A DNA stretch of 13,689 bases from assembly GCA_026419705.1 (NCBI GenBank), contig JANZYY010000072.1, positions 1 to 13,689 on the forward strand, read 5' to 3'. Under the pieces are notes generated by a model, which saw nothing but the letters and a program-made list of their open reading frames with translations, searched no databases and had not been told where the DNA came from. This document shows, in pieces, positions 7,684 through 13,672 of the stretch. Origin of the DNA: Fischerella sp. GTDB taxonomy: Bacteria; Cyanobacteriota; Cyanobacteriia; Cyanobacteriales; Nostocaceae. The first letter of the stretch is position 1. The number at the start of each line of letters is the position of its first letter. Both the position numbers and the translations under genes were made by a program.

Positions 7684-9347
7684 GTAATGAATTATTCAAT
7701 CAAGGAAAATGGCAAGAAGCGATCGCATCATATAAAAAATTGTTAGAATTACACGCAGGTAGTGCAGATATTTACTGGAATTTAAGCCAGTGCTATAGAA
7801 ATTTAAATTTACTAGATGATTATTTTCAGACTCTACAGCAAGGAATTCAACTTTACCCCACAGACGGTAAGCTTCATTTTACATTGATTATTGATTTGCA
7901 GCGTCATGGACGTATTCAAGAAGCTATTGCGAGTGCAGAAATAGCTTGCCAATATCTACCTGATGATTATACTTTTAAACTGCTCAAATATTTAACAGTT
8001 CCTAATATTTACAAAACTCCAGAAGAAATAAAATTCTATCGTCAACGTTTTACTAAAGGATTGCAAGATTTAATCGAGCAAACATCTCTCAATACTCTTG
8101 CAGAAAAACACAGTGCGTTAGCAGGTATTGGTCGGTTGACCAATTTTTATCTATCCTATCAAGCGCAAAATGATGTAGAGTTGCAACGCCAATACGGCAA
8201 TTTAGTACATCAAATTATGGCAGCTAACTATCCACAATGGGTAGTTCCCCTATCTATACCTAAATTACAACCTCAACAGAAAATTCGTATTGGCTATGCT
8301 TCAGCTTATCTGCACTCTTACAGCGGTACACTTTGGTTAACCGGCTGGTTGAAATACTGCGATCGCCACAACTTTGAAATCTACTGTTATTACACAGGTA
8401 ATGAACCAGACCCGATCACACAACAATTTCAAGATTACAGTGATGTTTTTTATCATATACCCCATAACTTGCCAGCAGTTTGCGAACAAATAATAGCCGA
8501 TAAACTGCACATCCTTGTCTTTCCTGAAATTGGTATGGATCCACAAACAATGCAAATGGCTAGTCTGCGCCTTGCACCCGTGCAGTGTGTCGCTTGGGGA
8601 CACCCAGTAACCACTGGCTTACCTACAATTGATTACTTTTTATCCAGCGAATTAATGGAACCAGAAAATGCTCAAGAACACTATTCGGAAAAATTAATTC
8701 GCTTACCAAATATTGGTGTTTCTTATCCTCAACCTTATATTCCACCAATTTTGAAAAGTCGCGCCGATTTTGGCTTGTCAGATGACGCTGTTCTCTATTT
8801 ATGCTGTCAAGCACCGTTTAAATATCTACCACAATACGATTTCATTTTTGCGGAAATAGCTCGTTATGTTCCTCAAGCTAAATTTATATTTTTGCGTGGT
8901 ACCTTGCTTCAAGAACGTTTAAACCGCGCTTTTGCAGCAGTTGATCTTAACAGTGAGGATTACTGTATTTTTCTCACCATCCCAGAACGAATAGACTATT
9001 TGATGATTAACTTACTTTCAGATGTTTATCTAGACACTTTTTGCTGGTCTGGTGGTAATACTACTCTAGAAGCGATCGCTTGCAATCTTCCTGTTGTGAC
9101 ATGTCCAGGGGAATTTATGCGAGGTCGTCACTCTTACAGTTTTCTGAAAATGCTAGGAGTGACAGATACCATAGCAAAAAATGAAACAGAATATATTGAG
9201 ATTGCTATCAAATTAGGACTGAACCCGGCTTGGCGACACAGCATAGCACAACAAATGAGCCAGAGTCATGACCGTCTTTTTGACGATCAAGCTTGTGTTG
9301 CTGGTTTGGAAACCTTTTATAAACAGGTGGTAGAAAAAAGTTTGTAG
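7680..9347 (+). CDS. TPR plus GT41 (OGT/SPINDLY-like) glycosyltransferase
   Basis: The protein has 555 residues if it starts at the TTG at 7680. Residues 1-110 are TPR helices (NQGKWQEAIASYKKLLEL and following). Residues about 200-550 form a GT41-type GT-B domain: IRIGYASAYLHS at 202-213, VQCVAWGHPVTTGLPTIDYF at 301-320, QAPFKYLPQYD at 377-387 with K381 at the place of the UDP-binding lysine of OGT, and DTFCWSGGNTTLEA at 452-465. GT41 enzymes such as OGT transfer sugar from a nucleotide sugar to Ser/Thr of proteins held by the TPR arm. Against the canonical pattern, the His that follows the GY-x-S motif (H498 in human OGT) is Tyr214 here, with His212 two residues earlier. The start overlaps the upstream stop by 4 bases (TTGA) and no ATG occurs in frame until about residue 180, so this may really be the C-terminal part of the upstream protein. 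The stop codon lies inside a REP element. Confidence 0.85.
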   Translation: MSNELFNQGKWQEAIASYKKLLELHAGSADIYWNLSQCYRNLNLLDDYFQTLQQGIQLYPTDGKLHFTLIIDLQRHGRIQEAIASAEIACQYLPDDYTFKLLKYLTVPNIYKTPEEIKFYRQRFTKGLQDLIEQTSLNTLAEKHSALAGIGRLTNFYLSYQAQNDVELQRQYGNLVHQIMAANYPQWVVPLSIPKLQPQQKIRIGYASAYLHSYSGTLWLTGWLKYCDRHNFEIYCYYTGNEPDPITQQFQDYSDVFYHIPHNLPAVCEQIIADKLHILVFPEIGMDPQTMQMASLRLAPVQCVAWGHPVTTGLPTIDYFLSSELMEPENAQEHYSEKLIRLPNIGVSYPQPYIPPILKSRADFGLSDDAVLYLCCQAPFKYLPQYDFIFAEIARYVPQAKFIFLRGTLLQERLNRAFAAVDLNSEDYCIFLTIPERIDYLMINLLSDVYLDTFCWSGGNTTLEAIACNLPVVTCPGEFMRGRHSYSFLKMLGVTDTIAKNETEYIEIAIKLGLNPAWRHSIAQQMSQSHDRLFDDQACVAGLETFYKQVVEKSL

Positions 9348-9366
9348 TAAGCACAAAGCGCGCTTA
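9344..9366 (+). repeat. REP element 1 (plus orientation)
   Basis: GTAG at 9344-9347, then stem TAAGCAC (9348-9354) and GCGCTTA (9360-9366), 6 of 7 pairs, with a 5-base loop. The TAG in GTAG is the stop codon of the upstream GT41 gene. It faces REP element 2 with an 8-base gap. Confidence 0.7.
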
Positions 9367-9374
9367 TTAATAGA

Positions 9375-9396
9375 TGAGGACTAAAGTCCTCACTAC
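9375..9396 (-). repeat. REP element 2 (minus orientation)
   Basis: The stem TGAGGACT/AGTCCTCA (9375-9382, 9385-9392) is a perfect 8 bp around a 2-base centre. CTAC at 9393-9396 is GTAG on the minus strand. Confidence 0.8.
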
Positions 9397-9409
9397 AAGC
9401 AGAAAGTTA

Positions 9410-9431
9410 GTAGTAAGCACTTCAGTGCTTA
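9410..9431 (+). repeat. REP element 3 just ahead of the RAYT start
   Basis: GTAG at 9410-9413 is followed by the perfect 8-bp stem TAAGCACT/AGTGCTTA (9414-9421, 9424-9431). It ends eight bases before the ATG of the transposase gene, where a ribosome-binding site would lie, so it could damp expression of that gene. Confidence 0.8.
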
Positions 9432-9439
9432 AAAAATTT

Positions 9440-10081
9440 ATGTACGAATATCGCAAACTTACCTCAGAACAAAAAGCTGAATTAGTTAAATCTCGCTTAA
9501 TTCGTGGCTATCCGCCGCACTCGCCACCGCATCCAGTGCGCGATCAACCATTCTATCTATTAACAGCAGCTTGCTACGAACATCAGTGTTATATGCACTC
9601 TGAATCTCGCCGCCAGCAATTGCTAGGTATGATATTTGATCGGTTCAGTTATAGTGAAAATGAACAAGAAAGTGCTGAAGCACTTACTACAAACCTGAAT
9701 ATTTATGCTTGGGTTGTTTTGCCTAATCATTATCATTTACTAGTTCAGGTTGTAAATTTTGATGTCTTAAGTGAGTTATTTCGCAGAATTCATGGTGCTA
9801 CTTCACGTCAATGGAATACTGAAGACAATGCAACTAAGCGAAAAGTTTGGTACAGGTGGAGCGATCGCGCTATTCGTTCTGAACGGCATTACTATACAAC
9901 TCTTAGCTATATTCATTACAACCCAGTTAAACATAATTTAGTGAAATCTCCTTATGACTGGGTTGAAAGTAGTGTTCACTGGTATTTACAAACTTATGGA
10001 CAGCAATGGTTGCGTGATTGTTGGATTCAGTACCCAGTACGAGATTATGGTAAAAATTGGGATGATTTTGAAAGTTTGTAG
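9440..10081 (+). CDS. REP-associated tyrosine transposase (RAYT, Y1/HUH family)
   Basis: This is a 213-residue single-strand DNA endonuclease/transposase of the IS200/IS605-related Y1 superfamily. Seen in the sequence: PNHYHLLVQV at about residues 95-104 with the HUH pair H97/H99 that binds the metal, and YIHYNPV at 157-163 with Y157 the expected nucleophile. The N-terminus MYEYRKLTSEQK and the following PPHSPPHPVRDQPFY resemble cyanobacterial RAYT proteins. I chose the ATG at 9440 rather than the in-frame ATG at 9374, because translation from 9374 would run through two REP hairpins and adds residues not seen in the family. Length fits RAYTs (about 150-220). REP elements lie on both sides, and the stop codon (10079-10081) is the TAG of REP 4. 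A HIP1 site at 9861 suggests long residence in the genome. All catalytic residues that I can recognise are present, so it may be active. Confidence 0.88.
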   Translation: MYEYRKLTSEQKAELVKSRLIRGYPPHSPPHPVRDQPFYLLTAACYEHQCYMHSESRRQQLLGMIFDRFSYSENEQESAEALTTNLNIYAWVVLPNHYHLLVQVVNFDVLSELFRRIHGATSRQWNTEDNATKRKVWYRWSDRAIRSERHYYTTLSYIHYNPVKHNLVKSPYDWVESSVHWYLQTYGQQWLRDCWIQYPVRDYGKNWDDFESL

Positions 10082-10099
10082 TGAGGGCTTTAGCCCTCA
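10078..10099 (+). repeat. REP element 4, overlapping the RAYT stop codon
   Basis: GTAG at 10078-10081 is followed by the perfect 8-bp stem TGAGGGCT/AGCCCTCA (10082-10089, 10092-10099). The TAG is the RAYT stop. Confidence 0.8.
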
Positions 10100-10112
10100 T
10101 ATTAATTTATAG

Positions 10113-10134
10113 TAAAGGCTTCAGCCCTGACTAC
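10113..10134 (-). repeat. REP element 5 (minus orientation)
   Basis: The stem TAAAGGCT/AGCCCTGA (10113-10120, 10123-10130) pairs at 6 of 8 positions. CTAC at 10131-10134 is GTAG on the minus strand. It faces REP 4 with a 13-base gap and ends 4 bases from the stop of the convergent GT41 gene; the pair could serve as a two-way terminator. Confidence 0.7.
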
Positions 10135-10138
10135 GAAC

Positions 10139-12361
10139 TTATTTTCCCTCAATATATTTTTGCCACATCTGCTCGTAAGCCTTTTCCATCTCACGAGTAA
10201 ACTGCTTACCATTCCACAGAGGTGCTGTTTTTTTGGATTGTTTCAATTTCCAAGCAATTTGTTGTCGTAAAGCCTCATCTTTACCCAAGCGTACACCCCA
10301 TTCTACATATTCTTCATCAGTCCAGGCTATCCCTTCTGTAATTCCAGCATTTATCATCATAGTGTAGCTATTACGCGCAGCAAATTGTTCACCTACTCTT
10401 GTCACCATAGGAATACACATCCATAGAGTTTCTAGGGTAGTCGTAGCTCCATTGTAGGGATATGTATCTAATACTACATCTGCAATTCCCAAGTTAGCTC
10501 GGTGAACTGATTCTGCAATTACGATTGGCAGAAAGCGGAATTTTGATGTATCAACACCTTCTTCTTCTGCTAGTTTTTCAAAGAATGCTTTAGTAGATTC
10601 TTCATCAGATATACCTTTAATTAAGAAGTAGCTATTGGGAACTTCTTTAAGAATCCGCAATTGTAATCTTGTAATATCTGGATGTCTTTTAAAGCCACGT
10701 TGAGTGCAGAGATAAACAACTGCATCATAAGGAATATCTAGTTGCTCACGAGTTATCGTAGGTACACTAACTTCAAAACCATCTACACCTATGTAGGTTT
10801 GAGGTAAACGCCAAATTTTTTCAGTGTAATATTCTTGGGCTGATTCTGGTAAAACGTAGGGATCGGCAATAAAATAATCTATTGATGGGCTACCAGAGGC
10901 ATCGAAACCCAACCAAGTGACTTGAATAGGTGCAGGTTTTAGGGATACAACTTCACAAGTAATATCTAGGGTGATGCTATCCAAATCGATTAATATATCA
11001 ATTTCATCTTGGTATATTTGTTCGGCTATATCGAAAGTTTTAGTTAATTTATATGCTTTATCGACATTGCTTAGATACCATTCATGTAAAGGATCAAATT
11101 CGGGATTTGTGTTGATGAAATAAGCATGGATCTGAAATTTTTCCCTGTCATGATATTGGAATAGCCAGCGTGCAAGCCAACCTACAGAATGGCTTCTCAG
11201 ACAATGAGATAGATATCCTAATTTAATTTTATTATTAATGTGAGTTGTTTTCTTTCTGCCTAAGTTACCATGAAAATATTTTTCTACTTGTTCTTTGGCA
11301 TAATTCACTATATTTGCCTGGCAAACTTGTAGTAAACGGTTTTGAAGACTTCTATTTTTTTTAGGATTGTCTTCAAGATATGGGCTAAAAAAGAATGCAT
11401 TAAATAACCTTACTATTCTAACTGCATCTAGTTGTGTAGGATTATTTTCTATGAGAGTTGCTACTAATGACTCTTGTCTTTGATGTACAGAACAAGATTC
11501 TTCCCAATATCCGCCTGCACTCATTAATCCCCGTAATATCTGACGATTAGCAAAAACTTTATCTGCGATATCTTGGACCAAAGAATAGTATAATTTTGCA
11601 GTTTCTATACCTTTTTCGAATTGACCAGCATTTTGATAAAAACTAGCTAATTGACCTATAACTTCTGTGTTATTAGAACTTAATTTTAAATAAAGTTCAC
11701 ACAACTGTGCTGCTATTCCTGGTAGTCTTTTGGAGTACGCAATTTCTATTGCAGCTGGCAATAAAATAGTTAGTAAAGCTTTGGTGTTATCTTGACAATA
11801 AGGTAAGCAAGCTTCTAGTAAATTTAGGGTTGATGGGTGTGCAGGAGCATAATCTAAAGTAGCTTTTAGAACCTGCATCAATAACTCGAAATTTAGCTGT
11901 ATATTAGGTTCAGATTGGAGAATATCGATTACTCCCAACTCATGTAAATCATTACCTGTATATATTTCTAATTTGATAGATAACAAAACAAGATGCAAGA
12001 GGTTATGAATATCTTGAGGATAAATTTCCTTGATAATGCGGCGGATTTTCTCAGCAATTGAATATTCTTTCAGTGATTCCTGACGTTCAGCTTCTGTTTG
12101 TAAAATTGTGACTAATTCTGCATTCCATGCATCAACCTGTTCTGACTCTCCATCCATCATTGCCATGAACCAAGTTGTTTGAGCTTCTACCTCTTGTCCC
12201 TGCAATAGCAACATTAATCCTAAATACCAATAGTAGGATTTAATATTAGGTTCTATATTAATAGCTTCTTCGTAGAGACTTGCCGCTTGAATATAATTAC
12301 CTGTAAGAAAGTATTTTTCTGCACGCTGATGGTATTGACTGAGAGTAGTTAAAGAGAGCAT
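10139..12361 (-). CDS. TPR plus GT41 (OGT/SPINDLY-family) protein glycosyltransferase
   Basis: The protein has 740 residues from ATG 12361. A TTG at 12376 would add five residues, but neither start has a clear Shine-Dalgarno. The N-terminal TPR unit is at about 5-45 (KYFLTGNYIQAASLYEEAI), followed by a long helical TPR-like solenoid to about 330. The catalytic GT-B region runs from about 378 to 735: LGYLSHCLRSHSVGW at 381-395 with H391 at the place of H498 of human OGT, APIQVTWLGFDASGSPSIDY at 477-496, GFKRHPD with K558 at the place of the UDP-binding lysine, and LDTYPYNGATTTLE at 631-644. All motifs are canonical, so activity on protein Ser/Thr from a nucleotide sugar is expected (family knowledge). 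It lies 155 bases downstream of the pilin gene on the same strand. From memory, an OGT-like protein (OgtA) is needed for hormogonium motility in Nostoc punctiforme; orthology is not shown here. It contains no HIP1 site. Confidence 0.92.
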   Translation of the reverse strand: MLSLTTLSQYHQRAEKYFLTGNYIQAASLYEEAINIEPNIKSYYWYLGLMLLLQGQEVEAQTTWFMAMMDGESEQVDAWNAELVTILQTEAERQESLKEYSIAEKIRRIIKEIYPQDIHNLLHLVLLSIKLEIYTGNDLHELGVIDILQSEPNIQLNFELLMQVLKATLDYAPAHPSTLNLLEACLPYCQDNTKALLTILLPAAIEIAYSKRLPGIAAQLCELYLKLSSNNTEVIGQLASFYQNAGQFEKGIETAKLYYSLVQDIADKVFANRQILRGLMSAGGYWEESCSVHQRQESLVATLIENNPTQLDAVRIVRLFNAFFFSPYLEDNPKKNRSLQNRLLQVCQANIVNYAKEQVEKYFHGNLGRKKTTHINNKIKLGYLSHCLRSHSVGWLARWLFQYHDREKFQIHAYFINTNPEFDPLHEWYLSNVDKAYKLTKTFDIAEQIYQDEIDILIDLDSITLDITCEVVSLKPAPIQVTWLGFDASGSPSIDYFIADPYVLPESAQEYYTEKIWRLPQTYIGVDGFEVSVPTITREQLDIPYDAVVYLCTQRGFKRHPDITRLQLRILKEVPNSYFLIKGISDEESTKAFFEKLAEEEGVDTSKFRFLPIVIAESVHRANLGIADVVLDTYPYNGATTTLETLWMCIPMVTRVGEQFAARNSYTMMINAGITEGIAWTDEEYVEWGVRLGKDEALRQQIAWKLKQSKKTAPLWNGKQFTREMEKAYEQMWQKYIEGK

Positions 12362-12448
12362 AGCGATTCTTAGCAATTGGTGAAGGTAAATATTAAAAGA
12401 TATCGCAATTGCTTATGGAGAAATATGACTGTAAGCTAATTGCAGAAG

Positions 12449-12476
12449 TTGGGTAGTGTCTAAAAACACTACCCAA
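12449..12476 (-). terminator. Strong stem-loop between pilin and GT41 genes
   Basis: TTGGGTAGTGT (12449-12459) pairs perfectly with ACACTACCCAA (12466-12476) over 11 bp, with a 6-base loop. On the minus strand it follows the pilin stop by 40 bases, so it would end or attenuate the pilin transcript and stabilise its 3' end, limiting read-through into the GT41 gene. There is no long T tract after it, so the mechanism is uncertain. The rest of 12362-12516 shows no gene. Confidence 0.65.
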
Positions 12477-12516
12477 CAAAAGAAACGTATAAGATTGAGA
12501 AATACTTTCAACGATT

Positions 12517-13047
12517 CTATCTAGCTAGAGAAACAAAATTGTTTTTACAATCTGTAGAAAATGTAGTAATGGTGTCTACTGAAGTTGTAGGACCTGGCGA
12601 CTCGCAAGCTATTGCTAGTGTTAGTGCTTCAGAGGTAGCACTATCTCCTACAGTTGTACCTACTAATCCGTAATAGGATTTCAGTGCCTTTTTAATAGCT
12701 ATTCCTTTAAATTGAGCATCTGCAGTTCCCCCACCAGCAATTTCGTATTTATAATTTTCAGATTGGCTTTTGATTCCTACTTGCAATTCGGAGAGGTTGG
12801 TAGCAAACTTTTGGTATTCTAGGAAGTAAGCTTGTTGAGAACGGTTAACTGTACCTACGTAGTTCCGAGCTTCCGATTGCTTCGCTTTGTTCACCTGACC
12901 CAATAGCGAAGGTAACGCGATCGCTGCCAATACACCGATAATAATTACTACCACCAATAATTCAATCAGTGTAAAACCTTCATCATTTTTTTTCTTACGG
13001 TTATTAAGGTGTTGCAAAAATTTGGCTTGCAGTTCTGGCTTGAGCAT
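12517..13047 (-). CDS. pilA: Type IV pilin-like protein (cyanobacterial PilA / GspH-like)
   Basis: This is a 176-residue class III prepilin. The leader of 24 residues is rich in Lys and Arg and ends in Gly24; cleavage before Phe25 would give mature FTLIELLVVVIIIGVLAAIA, with the conserved Glu5 (E29) needed for assembly. The leader is long for a type IVa pilin but usual for cyanobacterial PilA proteins. The rest of the alpha-1 helix continues to about residue 75 and contains the YVGTVNRSQQAYFLE pattern of the cyanobacterial pilin G/H family. Cys148 and Cys167 near the C-terminus probably form the D-region disulfide. The mature protein of about 152 residues would be held in the inner membrane and polymerised by the type IV pilus machine. 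A good Shine-Dalgarno sits 6 bases before the ATG. A HIP1 site at 12917 lies inside the gene. It may be the major pilin or a minor one; the neighbouring glycosyltransferases make glycosylation plausible. Confidence 0.92.
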   Translation of the reverse strand: MLKPELQAKFLQHLNNRKKKNDEGFTLIELLVVVIIIGVLAAIALPSLLGQVNKAKQSEARNYVGTVNRSQQAYFLEYQKFATNLSELQVGIKSQSENYKYEIAGGGTADAQFKGIAIKKALKSYYGLVGTTVGDSATSEALTLAIACESPGPTTSVDTITTFSTDCKNNFVSLAR

Positions 13048-13053
13048 GTGTTT

Positions 13054-13059
13054 CTCCTT
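13054..13059 (-). promoter_or_regulatory. Shine-Dalgarno of the pilin gene
   Basis: AAGGAG on the minus strand, 6 bases before the ATG at 13047. It is the clearest ribosome-binding site in the window, in keeping with a highly expressed pilin, and fixes the start. Confidence 0.85.
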
Positions 13060-13088
13060 ACAGTGGGTATGTTATGGGCGATTGCTGT

Positions 13089-13116
13089 GTTATAGATGTA
13101 ACTTACCCACTTAAAA
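13089..13116 (-). promoter_or_regulatory. Candidate pilin promoter
   Basis: On the minus strand TATAAC (13094-13089) could be a -10 box, with TTTTAA (13116-13111) 16 bases upstream as a poor -35. It overlaps one arm of an inverted repeat (AGTGGGTA at 13062-13069, TACCCACT at 13104-13111). Assigned by eye only. Confidence 0.3.
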
Positions 13117-13202
13117 TCGCTTTCATATCACTTTGGTAAAAAGTTTTTCTCGTCCGCGCGGAAAAGGAGGGAAGACAAGGGAAGGGAGGTGCGAGAGTCA
13201 AT

Positions 13203-13233
13203 CAACCACCAACTACCAACTAACCACTAACCA
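13203..13233. repeat. Degenerate heptamer tandem repeat (STRR-like)
   Basis: Four consecutive 7-mers CAACCAC, CAACTAC, CAACTAA and CCACTAA lie in the divergent pilA-trxB spacer, directly after a purine-rich tract (about 13161-13189). Short tandem heptamers of this kind are typical of filamentous cyanobacteria and are probably polymorphic. Confidence 0.6.
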
Positions 13234-13240
13234 AAATATT

Positions 13241-13249
13241 TGTTATGCT
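13241..13249 (+). promoter_or_regulatory. Candidate extended -10 promoter for trxB
   Basis: TGTTATGCT fits an extended -10 (TG-N-TATGCT) 43 bases before the ATG at 13292. No -35 is evident in the repeat-rich DNA upstream. Low confidence. Confidence 0.3.
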
Positions 13250-13291
13250 AGATTATACGTAGTCGTTATGAGTTCGTTTATCTTAGCCATC

Positions 13292-13672
13292 ATGACCAAC
13301 CCAAATGTAGAAAACGTGGTAATCATAGGTTCTGGACCAGCGGGGTACACAGCTGCTATTTACGCGGGACGCGCCAACCTAAAACCAATTGTATTTGAGG
13401 GCTTCCAAGCCGGGGGTTTGCCTGGTGGACAATTGATGACAACGACTGAAGTTGAGAATTTTCCTGGGTTTCCCCAAGGGATTACCGGACCAGAACTGAT
13501 AGATTTAATGAAGGCTCAAGCGGAACGTTGGGGTGCTGAGCTATATACAGAAGACGTGATTGAGGTAGACTTAAAACAACGTCCATTTACTGTCCGCTCC
13601 ACAGAACGGGAATTTAAAACCCACAGTTTAATTATTGCTACAGGTGCAACAGCAAAGCGGCTGGGACTACCT
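13292..13672 (+). CDS. trxB: Thioredoxin reductase (NADPH), N-terminal part, cut at contig end
   Basis: The first 127 residues of a low-molecular-weight NADPH-thioredoxin reductase are present: VVIIGSGPAGYTAAIYAGRA (residues 9-28) is the FAD-binding Rossmann motif, GGQLMTTTEVENFPGFP follows, and HSLIIATGATAKRLGLP ends the genomic part. The enzyme would transfer electrons from NADPH through FAD to thioredoxin in the cytosol. The redox CxxC and the NADPH domain are missing because the sequence ends. Thus plain NTR and the NTR-thioredoxin fusion NTRC cannot be told apart. An in-frame ATG at 13268 would add eight residues; I prefer 13292 because MTNPNVENVVIIG matches the usual family start. It is divergent from the pilin gene. 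After base 13672 the frame continues only into adapter sequence. Confidence 0.93.

Larger units (their letters stand above)
9344..10134 (+). mobile_element. REP/RAYT cassette (Y1 transposase with flanking REP hairpins)
   Basis: One Y1 HUH transposase gene is bracketed by hairpins of one family: three on the left (two head-to-head plus a single) and a head-to-head pair on the right. All carry GTAG at the 5' foot of the stem when read in their own orientation, the tetranucleotide known to guide TnpA-REP (RAYT) enzymes in enterobacteria. The cassette almost exactly fills the space between two convergent GT41 genes. RAYTs are usually domesticated single-copy genes rather than active insertion sequences. 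Confidence 0.8.

Noticed and set aside
9374..9439. N-terminal extension of the RAYT gene from ATG 9374
   Set aside because: It reads through REP 2 and REP 3, gives a peptide unlike the family, and the ATG at 9440 yields the expected N-terminus.
9344..10134. REP hairpins as a CRISPR array
   Set aside because: Units differ in sequence and orientation, spacing is irregular and short, and no cas gene is present.
12362..12376. TTG start of the minus-strand GT41 gene
   Set aside because: No ribosome-binding site supports it; the ATG 15 bases later is the simpler start.
13268..13291. Upstream in-frame ATG of trxB
   Set aside because: It would add MSSFILAI, not usual for the family; kept only as an alternative.
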